Source: G965230065 sp965230065 (GTDB taxonomy: Bacteria; Bacteroidota; Bacteroidia; Cytophagales; Cyclobacteriaceae). From it: 64,000 bases of DNA. Numbering within the stretch: the first letter of the stretch is position 1; every line of letters starts with the position of its first letter. This document shows positions 35,289-45,114 of this stretch, one piece after another. Under the pieces are notes generated by a model. The model worked only from the letters and a program-made list of their open reading frames with translations, did no database searches and was not told where the DNA came from. The position numbers and the translations under genes were made by a program. Location of the stretch: NCBI GenBank assembly GCA_965230065.1, contig OZ245942.1, positions 6,696,001-6,760,000 of the forward strand, read 5' to 3'.

Positions 35289-36266
35289 ATGTCTCAACAA
35301 GCTAAACCTATATTTTTGTTTTCATTACCCCGCTCGGGCTCTACTTTGATGCTGAAAGTGCTCAGTGCCCATGAAAAAATCGCTTCAGTATCTGAGCCAT
35401 ACCTTATGCTGCCATTATGTTATGCACACCGTAAAGAAGGCGTGACGGCAGAGTACTCTCATATCATTACATCAAATGGTATCCGTAATGTGATTGCCAA
35501 TATGCCGAATAAAGAAGAAGACTACTTCAAATTTATGGGAGAGTTTACTTCCAGGGTGTATGCATCGTTATGCCAGCATAATGAAACATATTTTTTGGAT
35601 AAAACGCCTTTTTATTTTTATTCCATACCCGAAATTGCCAAAGTACACCCTGATGCTAAATTTATCTTCCTGTTCCGTAATCCGGTGCAAATTTTCGCAT
35701 CTATGATGACCACGTTCAACAACAACAGGTTTTTCAAAAACTACCGACGGCACAACCAGCTGGTATTGGGGCCAGCGCTGTTAGCTGAAGGCTATGAATT
35801 ATTAAAAGAAAGGTCGTGTATGGTAAGGTACGAAGATTTTGTAGTGAACCCGGGCGAACAACTCCAAAAAATACTGAAGTATCTTGACCTGGATTATCAT
35901 GAAGACATGCTTACCCAATATCTCAATCAGGATTTAAGGGGCGGAATGGGTGATCCTACAGGCGTGAGCTCTTACAATGCTATTATGCCCAAATCCCTTG
36001 ATAAATGGAAATCTGTATTCAATACAGCATACAGAAAAAAAGTTTTGTTAAATTATATCTCCAATATTCCTGAAGATTTTTTTATCACAGCCGGGTATAA
36101 CAAACATCAAATTACGGAAGAAATCCGTAAAAATAAAGCAAGTATTGGATACCGGAATATTCAGGATATGGCAGATTATTTTATGTGCCAGTTAGTCATT
36201 AAAACCAATATACACTTATTAACCTCGGATGCTTACCGCTGGTCAAAAAATGTGTATATTAATTAA
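35289..36266 (+). CDS. Sulfotransferase family protein
   Basis: The 325-residue cytoplasmic protein has the 5'-phosphosulfate-binding loop LPRSGSTLM (residues 12-20). The 3'-phosphate motif LFRNPVQIFASMM is near 127-139. Both are characteristic of PAPS-dependent sulfotransferases. It lies between the flippase and glycosyltransferase genes, so it probably sulfates a sugar of the exopolysaccharide or its lipid-linked unit. Acceptor is unknown. Confidence 0.88.
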   Translation: MSQQAKPIFLFSLPRSGSTLMLKVLSAHEKIASVSEPYLMLPLCYAHRKEGVTAEYSHIITSNGIRNVIANMPNKEEDYFKFMGEFTSRVYASLCQHNETYFLDKTPFYFYSIPEIAKVHPDAKFIFLFRNPVQIFASMMTTFNNNRFFKNYRRHNQLVLGPALLAEGYELLKERSCMVRYEDFVVNPGEQLQKILKYLDLDYHEDMLTQYLNQDLRGGMGDPTGVSSYNAIMPKSLDKWKSVFNTAYRKKVLLNYISNIPEDFFITAGYNKHQITEEIRKNKASIGYRNIQDMADYFMCQLVIKTNIHLLTSDAYRWSKNVYIN

Positions 36267-36315
36267 TTCGATTTGTCAACATTAATTTATTTCTCAGAAT
36301 AAAATCTGAAAAAAT

Positions 36316-37308
36316 ATGTCAGCCAAACCCACTGTAAGCATTGTCATCAACAATTACAATTATGGAGAATACGTTGAAAATGCCATTCATAGTGCTTTGG
36401 TGCAAACCTATAATTATGTAGAAATTATTGTGGTAGATGATGGGTCACATGACCATTCACGCAATATCATCTCAAAGTATAAAGATAAAGTAAAGATAAT
36501 TTATAAAGAAAATGGCGGACAGGCCTCTGCCTGCAATGAGGGTTTAAAACATTGTTCAGGAGATATCATCCTTTTTTTAGATGCTGACGACTTTTATTAC
36601 CCCGAGATGGCCGAAAAAGTAGTAAAATTGTGGAGGCCTGATGTTGCAAAAATTCACTTCAGGCTAGACAAAGCGAACAGCAGCTTGAAAAAAATCGGAA
36701 CGGTGCCATCCAGCAAAAGGGCACTATCTAAAGGGGAAGCCTGGAAAGAAATTTTTGTTTGTGGCAATGTAGTGTCTCCTCCCATGAGTGGAAACGCTTT
36801 CTCCAAAACTGCACTAGACAAAATTTTTCCTATTCCGGAAGAAAGGCATACCCATGCTGCCGACTCATATATTTTGAAAAGAATTCCATTTTTTGGTAAG
36901 CTTGAAAAAATAGATGAGACATTGGGTGTATATAGAATTCATGGTAAAAACTATAGCTTAGGAATCAATTATGACAACTATCATGAAATGGTGCTAAGAA
37001 TGAGCCATGCCTATGAAGCTTTTCCATTCTTTCAAATGCAGGCAAACAAAAGAAGCATCAGTATCACACGGGATTTCCTGTTCAAAAATATTACCCTGCT
37101 CAGGTACCGGATTTTATCATTAAGGATTGAACCAACTAAACATTTATTCCAAGAGGATACTTACTCAAAATTATTGTTTTTAACATTCAGAAACTGCCTT
37201 TTTCATAAGCGATATAGTTTTCCGAGAAGAATGTACGAGCTCGGGTTAACATTATGGATGTTTATCAGGCCCGTAAAAAAGGCCAAAGCATCAGTTTTAG
37301 CCAACTAA
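36316..37308 (+). CDS. Family 2 glycosyltransferase (first of tandem pair)
   Basis: The 330-residue GT-A fold enzyme has VSIVINNYNYGEYVENAI at the N-terminus, a nucleotide-binding VVDDGSHDHS (about 39-48) and a metal-binding LDADD (about 91-95). It adds one sugar to the lipid-linked repeat unit on the cytoplasmic face. It shares length, motif order and C-terminal sequence (NCLFHKRY...PRR.YEL..TLW.F..P) with the next gene, so the two are tandem duplicates. No membrane segment is visible. Confidence 0.93.
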   Translation: MSAKPTVSIVINNYNYGEYVENAIHSALVQTYNYVEIIVVDDGSHDHSRNIISKYKDKVKIIYKENGGQASACNEGLKHCSGDIILFLDADDFYYPEMAEKVVKLWRPDVAKIHFRLDKANSSLKKIGTVPSSKRALSKGEAWKEIFVCGNVVSPPMSGNAFSKTALDKIFPIPEERHTHAADSYILKRIPFFGKLEKIDETLGVYRIHGKNYSLGINYDNYHEMVLRMSHAYEAFPFFQMQANKRSISITRDFLFKNITLLRYRILSLRIEPTKHLFQEDTYSKLLFLTFRNCLFHKRYSFPRRMYELGLTLWMFIRPVKKAKASVLAN

Positions 37309-37333
37309 TTGTTTACTTTTTAACGAAACCAGT

Positions 37334-38326
37334 ATGACCACTACCTATAAACCTTTAGTTAGCATTATTATCAATAATTATAATTATGCATCATATGTAG
37401 ATGATGCCATACAAAGTGCATTACAGCAAACCTACAGGCCCATTGAGGTGATTGTTGTAGATGACGGATCAACGGATAATTCCAGAGAGGTTATTGAAAA
37501 ATACGGAAACCGGATAATCAGCGTATTCAAAAAAAACGGGGGGCAAGCCTCTGCCTGTAATGCCGGTTTTAAGGTAAGCAATGGCGAAATCGTCTTTTTC
37601 CTCGATTCTGATGATTATTATTATCCCGACGCTGTTGAAAAAGTTATCCAGGTGTGGGATCCGGATAATACTGCCAAAGCCCACTTTCGGCTGCACAAAA
37701 TTAATCAGGATGGAAAAAATTTGGGGCTTATACCTTCCAAAAAAAGAACGTTAACCACCGGGGAAGCCTGGAAAGAAATTTTCCAATGCGGAAATGCCAT
37801 CTCTCCGCCCATGAGTGGCAATGTATACAGCAGAAATGCACTTTTACAGGTAATGCCTGTACCCGAAAATGATGGCATAGGCACAGAATCATACCTGCTG
37901 AAACGGGTTCCCTTCTATGGCAATTATGTATCTATTGACAAACCTTTAGGCGTGTACAGAATTCATGGTAATAATGCTTATGCTAAGGCAAAAATCCATG
38001 AAAGGTATGACATTATTATGAACCAATTATTACGGGCAGAAGCAGTTTTCCCCTTCTACTTGCAAGAGGCAGCCAAAAGAAACATAAAAATTGACAGAAA
38101 CTTATTGTACAAAAATGTGAACCTGCTCCGGCTGCGAATTCTTTCCCACAGAATTGCTCCTGAAAAGCATCCCATAAAGCAAGATACATTGCCCAACTTA
38201 TTACTTTTGGGTATAAAAAATTGCCTGTTCCATAAAAGGTATGGCATTCCGAGGCGGATTTACGAACTGCTCGTTACCTTATGGATTTTCATAAAGCCCA
38301 CTAAAAAGAAAGAAGCTGCTTACTAA
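37334..38326 (+). CDS. Family 2 glycosyltransferase (second of tandem pair)
   Basis: The 330-residue protein is a paralogue of the preceding gene, with the same length. Its motifs are VSIIINNYNYASYVDDAI, VVDDGSTDNS and LDSDD, so the metal-binding triplet is DSD instead of DAD. Conserved blocks are shared through the C-terminus (GEAWKEIF.CGN..SPPMSGN). It probably adds a different sugar or linkage in the same polymer. Confidence 0.93.
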   Translation: MTTTYKPLVSIIINNYNYASYVDDAIQSALQQTYRPIEVIVVDDGSTDNSREVIEKYGNRIISVFKKNGGQASACNAGFKVSNGEIVFFLDSDDYYYPDAVEKVIQVWDPDNTAKAHFRLHKINQDGKNLGLIPSKKRTLTTGEAWKEIFQCGNAISPPMSGNVYSRNALLQVMPVPENDGIGTESYLLKRVPFYGNYVSIDKPLGVYRIHGNNAYAKAKIHERYDIIMNQLLRAEAVFPFYLQEAAKRNIKIDRNLLYKNVNLLRLRILSHRIAPEKHPIKQDTLPNLLLLGIKNCLFHKRYGIPRRIYELLVTLWIFIKPTKKKEAAY

Positions 38327-38355
38327 TTGGCAGTAAACAAAAAAAAGAATTTCAT

Positions 38356-39255
38356 ATGTTTCCTAATTTTATTGTAATAGGTGGGCAAAAGTGTGGGTCT
38401 ACGTACATTCATGATGTGCTTGAAGAACATCCGGAAATTTATTTAACACCCGGCGAAACCCCTTATTTTCAAGACCCTGATTATCAGGAAACCAGCCCAG
38501 CAGACTTTGAAAAGCTCTTTGAAAAAGCCCAAAACTTCAAAACAGTGGGTATCAAAAGGCCCGATTACCTGGCAAAAGAGGAATGCCCGGCCCGTATCAA
38601 AAAGCATATACCTGATGCCAAGCTTATTGTCATTCTCAGGCATCCGGTACGCAGAGCCATTGCAGCTTATTATCATTATATAAAATCCGGTTTCGCCCCC
38701 CTTTATCCGTTTAACGAAGGAATGGAAGAAGTTTTACAGGGGAACTTCCAACAAACCTACCCACGCACTTCCGAAATTGTAGAATACGGGTTTTATGCCA
38801 AACACCTGAAAAAGTACTTTGAGCATTTTGATAAAAAACAGGTACACATCATGCTATTGGATGACCTGAAAAAGGATAACCTGAATAGCATTAAAAAATT
38901 ATATGCATTTTTGGAAGTGGATGCTACTTTTATCCCGCATAAGTCACTCAATAAAAAGCCCCAAAAAGTTATATACTCCATGCATGGGCTGGGGCTGGTA
39001 TCCAAAGCCAACCGCTTCAATTATACCTACACTCCAGATAAAATGAGGAGATACCCTAAAAATGATTCAATTGTTCAAAAAGTGCGGCTGAAGGCAATGA
39101 ATGGCATTACCAACTTCCTGGCAACACGTATTTATGCCAACACAAAGCCTCAGGCCAGTCCGGAAATGCAGCAAAAACTCCAAAATTTTTACAAAGATGA
39201 TATTGCACAGCTTGAGCAATTAATTGAAAGAAATTTAACTGACTGGAAAAATTAA
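38356..39255 (+). CDS. Sulfotransferase, heparan/keratan-type fold
   Basis: The 299-residue protein begins FIVIGGQKCGSTYIHDVL (PAPS 5'-phosphosulfate loop at about residues 9-14). It carries the 3'-phosphate motif LRHPVRRAIAAYYHY near 95-109. This pattern resembles carbohydrate O- or N-sulfotransferases. Likely acceptor is the exopolysaccharide made by the neighbouring enzymes. It is distinct in sequence from the two other sulfotransferase-like proteins in the locus. Confidence 0.9.
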   Translation: MFPNFIVIGGQKCGSTYIHDVLEEHPEIYLTPGETPYFQDPDYQETSPADFEKLFEKAQNFKTVGIKRPDYLAKEECPARIKKHIPDAKLIVILRHPVRRAIAAYYHYIKSGFAPLYPFNEGMEEVLQGNFQQTYPRTSEIVEYGFYAKHLKKYFEHFDKKQVHIMLLDDLKKDNLNSIKKLYAFLEVDATFIPHKSLNKKPQKVIYSMHGLGLVSKANRFNYTYTPDKMRRYPKNDSIVQKVRLKAMNGITNFLATRIYANTKPQASPEMQQKLQNFYKDDIAQLEQLIERNLTDWKN

Positions 39256-39277
39256 AAAAACCATAAGATATTAAGGA

Positions 39278-40081
39278 ATGACTACTTTTGAAAAGTTAGG
39301 AAAGCCCATCGTAGTGGCATCGCACCGGCGATCGGGTACACACCTTACCATAGATTTACTCAGAAAGCAATTTGAAGCCTGTAAATCGTCAAAAAAATTA
39401 GGCGAGCGTCAGAACCGCTTGTACCTCACCCTCAACGATGTACCCCCCGACAGCAGACAGTATGTATCTCCCAAAGAGTCATTGAAAATCCTGGCAAAGT
39501 CAGGGCGCCCCATCATTAAAAGCCATCAACTTCCCGATTTTGTTGGCACAAACTTTATCAATGAATTGATTCATTGGCTGAATGAAGAAGCTGATTTTTT
39601 GTACCTGGTGAGAGATGGCAGAAGAGTGATGACCTCCCTGCACCTGTACGAGCAAAGTTTTAATGAAGCTGCCCGGGCTAATTTCAGTAAGTTCATCCGC
39701 CAGCCTTGTATTGACGACTCTGCTTACAATAATATCCAATGGTGGGCACACCATGTTGAAAGTTGGGTAAAACAGCCCCACGTAAAGGTGGTGAAGTATG
39801 AAGATATAGTAAAAAACACCCGCCAAACCCTTGGTGAGTTAGGGGAATATTTACAAATGAAGCCCATTTACCAAGAGCCCATGTTGCCGCAAAGAACGCA
39901 GAATATCTGGCAGGGCCGGCTGAACCGTTTGTTAAAAAAAGTACCCGAATCAACGGCCATCATCGGATATTATAAGGGACAAAAAACGCCTAAATGGGAA
40001 GAGGCTTTCAAAGAAGATGATTATCGTTTGTTTAAGCAGGAGGCCGGAGGGGTTATGCAACAAATGGGTTATTCACTCTAA
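39278..40081 (+). CDS. Sulfotransferase-like protein
   Basis: The 267-residue protein has VASHRRSGTHLTIDLL (phosphosulfate loop at about residues 14-22) and LVRDGRRVMTSLHLY (3'-phosphate motif, about 111-125). A further conserved segment, VKVVKYEDIV, is near 170-179, as in cytosolic-type sulfotransferases. It is the third member of the sulfotransferase superfamily here. Acceptor unknown. It lies 22 bases after the preceding gene. Confidence 0.87.
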   Translation: MTTFEKLGKPIVVASHRRSGTHLTIDLLRKQFEACKSSKKLGERQNRLYLTLNDVPPDSRQYVSPKESLKILAKSGRPIIKSHQLPDFVGTNFINELIHWLNEEADFLYLVRDGRRVMTSLHLYEQSFNEAARANFSKFIRQPCIDDSAYNNIQWWAHHVESWVKQPHVKVVKYEDIVKNTRQTLGELGEYLQMKPIYQEPMLPQRTQNIWQGRLNRLLKKVPESTAIIGYYKGQKTPKWEEAFKEDDYRLFKQEAGGVMQQMGYSL

Positions 40082-40114
40082 AATAAGCTGCCTTTTCCAA
40101 ATCAACCGGTTTTT

Positions 40115-41269
40115 ATGACGAAAAATAGTGCTGAAAAAATCTTTCTTTACCAAAGGCTGATGCCACATTACAGGGTGCCTGTTTATGAAAAAATAAACCA
40201 GGCCCTGCATGATAAATTATTGGTTATTTATGATGCACCACCCCAAAAGGCTGCCTTTATAGAAAAGAACGAAGGGCTTTCATTTTCTACCTTTAAGTTG
40301 AAGGTGATGCACCTCCTGGGCGGCAAGTTATTCTTGCAACAGTATTACAAGCCCTTCAAACAAATGGGCAAGCCAAAAGCCGTGATGATAGAGGCAAACC
40401 CCCGGATTTTATCCCTATATTTTCTGTATCTTTATTGCAAGCGCCATCGCATTCCCTTCATTCCCTGGGGGCATGGAGGTAGCCGCACCCGCGACATCGC
40501 CAGTGGAGATTACAGAGATGCCATCAACCGGTGGATGGTGAAAGCGGCCGATGCTTATATTTGCTATTCTGATGGTATCAAAGAAAGCCTTTCCCGGGTT
40601 ACCGATCCTCAAAAACTGTTTGTAGCCCGCAACACCCTGGATTCTGATTCACTCTTACAAATCAGAAATACCCTGGCCCGAAAAAAACCGGATGACTACA
40701 AAGCAGCATTAGGGTTGCAGGCTACACATTACCTTTGTTTTATTGGCAGGCTGTTGCCCGACAAGCAAATTGATGTTTTTTTGGAAATACTCAGCTTACT
40801 CCAAAAAGAAGGACTGAATATCGGAGGTATTATCATGGGCGATGGCCCGGAAAAAACGGCCCTGGAGCAAATTGTAAAAACGGAAAATATCAGTGAAGTC
40901 CACTTTTTGGGAAATATTGCCGATTGGGAAACGTCAGGCAAATACCTTTACCTGTCCGATGTGATGCTGATGCCCGGATACGTGGGACTTTCTGTTAATC
41001 ATGCACTTTGCTTCGGTTTGCCGGTGGTTACGCAGGCTACCGGAAAAGAAGGGCCTTTCCATAGCCCGGAAGTAGAATTTATAAAAAATGGAGAAACAGG
41101 GTTTATTTGTAAAAATGACAGTTTACCAGACATGGCAACTGCTGTAAAGACAATTCTTGCAGAGCGGACGTCATTCAGAACTAAATCAATGGCCTACTTT
41201 GACAATTATTTGCAGATTAGCAATATGGTAAATGCCGTAACCGACGCCCTAAATTATTGCGGGCTGTAG
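40115..41269 (+). CDS. Family 4 glycosyltransferase
   Basis: The 384-residue GT-B fold enzyme has an N-terminal acceptor domain with WGHGGSRTRD (about residues 120-129). A C-terminal donor domain has CFIGRLLPDKQIDVFLE (about 208) and VMLMPGYVGLSVNHALCFG (about 283). The usual E-x7-E motif is altered in the last segment (glycine where the first glutamate is expected), so the donor site is diverged. It belongs to the exopolysaccharide locus and is the last gene of its plus-strand run before the inverted polymerase. Confidence 0.88.
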   Translation: MTKNSAEKIFLYQRLMPHYRVPVYEKINQALHDKLLVIYDAPPQKAAFIEKNEGLSFSTFKLKVMHLLGGKLFLQQYYKPFKQMGKPKAVMIEANPRILSLYFLYLYCKRHRIPFIPWGHGGSRTRDIASGDYRDAINRWMVKAADAYICYSDGIKESLSRVTDPQKLFVARNTLDSDSLLQIRNTLARKKPDDYKAALGLQATHYLCFIGRLLPDKQIDVFLEILSLLQKEGLNIGGIIMGDGPEKTALEQIVKTENISEVHFLGNIADWETSGKYLYLSDVMLMPGYVGLSVNHALCFGLPVVTQATGKEGPFHSPEVEFIKNGETGFICKNDSLPDMATAVKTILAERTSFRTKSMAYFDNYLQISNMVNAVTDALNYCGL

Positions 41270-41329
41270 CAGTAGAGAGGAGTATGTAAAAGCTACTCCT
41301 TATTCTTTTCATCTTTTTTTGCTTGAAAC

Positions 41330-42745
41330 TTAGTGCATCGCCTTTTTCTTTTCTACTTCTTTTTCAGGAACATCTGAACGCTTGAGGTGAAGTACAAAGA
41401 AAAACAGAAAAACAGAAGAATAGGCAAACACATTAATCAAAGACCCCCGCAATGCAAAAAACTGGTATGCCGCCAAAAAAGGTACGATAACAGTAAGATA
41501 ACTACTGCTAATTTTTCCGGATTTAAGCGTGAGGCTGTCATACACCGCCTGTAATTTCACCTTTACGATACCATAAAGGAAAAAAGTAAGAATTACTCCC
41601 AGCATCCCAAAATTGATGAAAGCTTCGGCCCATAGCGGACAGGAAAGGTTGGTGTAATTATACCGTAAGCTTTCGGCAATAAACTGTCCGCTTCCGTAGG
41701 GTTTATTGCCCCAAAATTTTCTGGGGACCCAAAACAACACCGCTCCCGCCAATTGCCTGCCATAGGTAATGCCATCATCTTCAACCACTTTCACGGTATT
41801 CAATATCATTTGGTAAGCATCATAATCCCCATTTCCAGTTAAATGTTTAAGAATGGCATCTTCTTCCAGCTGTATACTGATGTTAGTATCCGTGCTTCTT
41901 CGATAGGCATCGGTGTAGGGAAACAGGATAATGAATACAAATAAGAAAGAGTTGATAAGCAGAAAATTAGTTGATTTTCTCCATTTAACCACGATAAAAC
42001 AGGTAGAAAGAATAACCGTACCTGTCCAAAACCTGGCACTGGAAATAGGGTTACTCACTACCAGGTTGAGTAATATCAGCAATATTATCAATGCAATAAG
42101 CATTCCCCTACCCTTCTGCATTTGCGCCCGGTGCTTTACCAACTGTATGCATATCAGTAAGCTGGCAAATACCGGCCCTTTGGCAAAATTCTGCTGTAAA
42201 ATACTTTCCATTTTACTCTCGAAAGCAGCACGCATTTCTTTGCGGGCCATAAAAAAACTATCCAGGCCAATGGTAGCAATCAGGTATATAGAGATGCAGG
42301 AAGCTATTACTCCTAAAAGAATGGTTCTTGAATAAGAAAAACTAAAACCACTGTTGTAGTTTAAAGTTGTATTCGCATATCTTCGTGAAGCAAAATAAGA
42401 GGCAACATCATAGGCTATAAAACCAAAAAGAATAACAAAAAATGCCGGCAATATTTCCGATTCATCGTAATATCCCCACCAGGGGTATTTGGCTATGGCG
42501 TGCTGTGCCAGTGAGGCAGCCCCTAACCATACATATGAAAACATCCAAAAGGTAACATCCAGGATTTTCTTGCCCCCATCAAACACCAGGTAACTCAAAT
42601 GAACACCTGCATAAAGCATAATGACCAATGAGGTAAACGTACCCGTAGTTAATGCGAAACCACCGGTAATATCCAAAATAAGCAATGGCAATAATACCGA
42701 TGTAAAACAGAATGTGATAGCAGCAAAAAAAGCTTTTATTCTCAT
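41330..42745 (-). CDS. Wzy-like oligosaccharide repeat unit polymerase
   Basis: The 471-residue protein has about eleven to twelve membrane segments and a large periplasmic loop (about residues 290-375) containing YGRQLAGAVLFWVPRKFWG and GSGQFIAESLRYNYTN. That layout is usual for O-antigen/repeat-unit polymerases. It is the only candidate polymerase in the locus and would link flipped repeat units in the periplasm. It is oriented against its neighbours, with only 32 bases separating its start from the divergent glycosyltransferase at 42778. Confidence 0.83.
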   Translation of the reverse strand: MRIKAFFAAITFCFTSVLLPLLILDITGGFALTTGTFTSLVIMLYAGVHLSYLVFDGGKKILDVTFWMFSYVWLGAASLAQHAIAKYPWWGYYDESEILPAFFVILFGFIAYDVASYFASRRYANTTLNYNSGFSFSYSRTILLGVIASCISIYLIATIGLDSFFMARKEMRAAFESKMESILQQNFAKGPVFASLLICIQLVKHRAQMQKGRGMLIALIILLILLNLVVSNPISSARFWTGTVILSTCFIVVKWRKSTNFLLINSFLFVFIILFPYTDAYRRSTDTNISIQLEEDAILKHLTGNGDYDAYQMILNTVKVVEDDGITYGRQLAGAVLFWVPRKFWGNKPYGSGQFIAESLRYNYTNLSCPLWAEAFINFGMLGVILTFFLYGIVKVKLQAVYDSLTLKSGKISSSYLTVIVPFLAAYQFFALRGSLINVFAYSSVFLFFFVLHLKRSDVPEKEVEKKKAMH

Positions 42746-42777
42746 AATAACACAAAGATATAAACAAATAACTGTAG

Positions 42778-43863
42778 ATGAATATTTTATTGATAGGCCC
42801 CCTCCCCGATCCGGTAACCGGAGAATCTATTGCCAACCAAACATTTGTCAACCATCTGAAAAAAAAACGAATACAGCATGCCTGTATCAATACCACCGGT
42901 TATAAAAACATACAATCGTCTCATGGTAAGTTTTCTCTCTCTAAAATTTTTCAGTTCCTGAAAGTCTACCGTAATATCCCCAAAATCATTTCCCACAAAG
43001 GTGTGATCTATATCACCATCGGGCAAACATTTTTTGGGGTCGTAAAATACGCTCCATTTATCATTGCTGCCCTCATAACGCGCAAACCGTATTATTTACA
43101 CTTACACGGTAATTTTTTGGGCCACACTTACCGTTCCCTTTCAGGGATAAAAAAACTAATTTTCCGATGGCTGGTGGGCAATGCACGTGGAGGCATCGTA
43201 CTCTCTGAGAGCCTGAAAACTAATTTTCGTGATTTACTTCCTTCAGCACAAATTCATGTGGTAGAAAATTTTGCTTTAGATGACCTTTTCAAAATCGATA
43301 TTGCTGACAAACAATTTAAAACTTTAAACTTATTATTTCTTAGCAATCTGATTCCTGAAAAGGGAATAGAAGACTTTTTGGACGCGCTATTGAGGTTGCA
43401 ACAAAAAAACATACCCTTTCATGCAGATATTGGCGGTGCTTTTGAAGCAGCTTCCGAAAACCGGGTAAGACAAAAGATGAGGAAAATTGACGCTAAATTT
43501 CTTGAGTACCATGGATTCGTAAGTGGTTCACAAAAGCAGCATTTGCTGCAAACTGCCAATGTTTTTGTACTGCCTACTTACTACAAAATAGAAGGGCAGC
43601 CCATTTCAATTATAGAAGCACTCGCCACCGGAAATATCATTGTTAGCACCCAACAAGGCGGTATTCCGGATATTATCAATGAAAAACAGGGCTTTATCGT
43701 AGAAAGAAAAAGCCCTGTTCATTTATTTGAAACTTTAAAATACTTGTCAGAGAACTTAGAGAGCCTCTCCCAAATGAGTCAGCAAAACTGTGAGTATGCT
43801 GCCCAAAGGTTTTCTGAAAACCAATTTGGAGAGAACCTCTTACGAGTACTCGGCCGTGGCTAG
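42778..43863 (+). CDS. Family 4 glycosyltransferase
   Basis: The 361-residue GT-B enzyme begins ILLIGPLPDPVTGESIANQTF. It has donor-domain motifs NLLFLSNLIPEKGIEDFLDAL and a canonical E-x7-E segment, EGQPISIIEALATG (about residues 278-291). It transfers a sugar from an activated donor to the growing repeat unit. Its last 24 bases overlap the 3' end of the glycosyltransferase on the opposite strand. Confidence 0.91.
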   Translation: MNILLIGPLPDPVTGESIANQTFVNHLKKKRIQHACINTTGYKNIQSSHGKFSLSKIFQFLKVYRNIPKIISHKGVIYITIGQTFFGVVKYAPFIIAALITRKPYYLHLHGNFLGHTYRSLSGIKKLIFRWLVGNARGGIVLSESLKTNFRDLLPSAQIHVVENFALDDLFKIDIADKQFKTLNLLFLSNLIPEKGIEDFLDALLRLQQKNIPFHADIGGAFEAASENRVRQKMRKIDAKFLEYHGFVSGSQKQHLLQTANVFVLPTYYKIEGQPISIIEALATGNIIVSTQQGGIPDIINEKQGFIVERKSPVHLFETLKYLSENLESLSQMSQQNCEYAAQRFSENQFGENLLRVLGRG

Positions 43864-45114
43864 CACCGGAGGTTTATCCTCATTAACTACCTCGAACAGA
43901 AGTTCCTCAAACTTTTCCAGGACGGCATCCTGAGATAAATAATCGAGTGCATATTGCCTGGCATTTAAAGACAGCTGGGTATCAGGCTCGGCAAAAAAGC
44001 GAAGAATGGCTTGCAAGAGTGCCTCAGCGTCTTCAGGCTCAGTAGTGATCCCGATATTGTGGTGCTCAATCCTGTTTCTTAGGTCAGATCCCTGTTCGGC
44101 TGCTACGATTGGCACACCACCACAAGGCAAAATGCCCAGCAATTTAGAAGGCATTACCAAATCAGTAGCACCTTTTTTCTGAAGAACCAAATGTAAGTCG
44201 GCCATGTTCAACAGGTCGGGCAGCTCTTCCAGGGGCACCAGGGTTGAAAACCTGATATTTTTCAATTTTCTCTCTTTGGCCTGCTGCACCAGCTTTGCTT
44301 TGGCAGCACCTTCCCCTACAATCATAAATTGTGTATTATTACGCCCCACTTCCTGAAGCCGGGTGGCTACCTCAATAATCGCTTCCAGCCCTTGTTTTTC
44401 GCCCAGGTTACCCGAATACAACACTACTTCCTGCCAGGCCTCAAATCCATACTTTTCTTTCAATTCAGCCCTCTTTTCCGGATAAGGCCTCATCAATTTT
44501 GTATCTACCCAATCAGGAAATAACTTCACATGATCGGGTTTTACTCCTTTATTCAGGATTTTTTGTCGCATACCCTTGCTCAGGGTAGTTACCAAAGTTG
44601 CATTATCCATGAAGAACTTTTCAGCCCTTTCCAGCATACCCAGCAACCATTTATTTTTGATAATATTTAGTTGCTTGGCAGCATCAACTTGCAAATCCTT
44701 AACATGGAAAAAAACAGGTTTCTTCCTGAAAAACTTATAAAGTGTAGGAAAAACACCTGCTGGCAACGGAGGGTATACACAAAAAACAGCATCATAAGAT
44801 TGCAGGAAAGCCTTTGACCAGAAAACCCCGGAACTGGCAAAAAATGAAAAATCGTGCAAAATACGTGTTACACCACTTACATTTTTCGGTACATACAGGG
44901 GTGTACGAAAAACGTTTACCCCATTAAGTTCTTCTTTGTGCCACATTTTTCCATTATAGGGAGGCTGCACTTCCCAATTAGGATAATAAGGCATGGCTGT
45001 GATAACATCTACCTCGTGGCCACGTGCAGCAAACCATTCGCACATTTCACCTGTGTATTTACCAATACCGGTTAATTCAGGTAAATAATTTATGCCATAT
45101 ACAAGAATTTTCAT
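43840..45114 (-). CDS. WcaI-like family 4 glycosyltransferase
   Basis: The 424-residue protein begins with ILVYGINYLPELTGIGKY, followed by TGEMCEWFAARGHEVDV, a pattern typical of WcaI-type colanic acid glycosyltransferases. The donor domain has VLYSGNLGEKQGLEAI (about 225-240) and DLHLVLQKKGATDLVMPSK near 305. It is convergent with the preceding glycosyltransferase (24-base overlap) and divergent from the coiled-coil/ATPase operon. Confidence 0.92.
   Translation of the reverse strand: MKILVYGINYLPELTGIGKYTGEMCEWFAARGHEVDVITAMPYYPNWEVQPPYNGKMWHKEELNGVNVFRTPLYVPKNVSGVTRILHDFSFFASSGVFWSKAFLQSYDAVFCVYPPLPAGVFPTLYKFFRKKPVFFHVKDLQVDAAKQLNIIKNKWLLGMLERAEKFFMDNATLVTTLSKGMRQKILNKGVKPDHVKLFPDWVDTKLMRPYPEKRAELKEKYGFEAWQEVVLYSGNLGEKQGLEAIIEVATRLQEVGRNNTQFMIVGEGAAKAKLVQQAKERKLKNIRFSTLVPLEELPDLLNMADLHLVLQKKGATDLVMPSKLLGILPCGGVPIVAAEQGSDLRNRIEHHNIGITTEPEDAEALLQAILRFFAEPDTQLSLNARQYALDYLSQDAVLEKFEELLFEVVNEDKPPVLATAEYS

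Noticed and set aside
42579..42896. 105-codon minus-strand frame across the polymerase/glycosyltransferase boundary
   Set aside because: It overlaps both real genes and the 32-base gap in another frame; aromatic-rich low-quality sequence.
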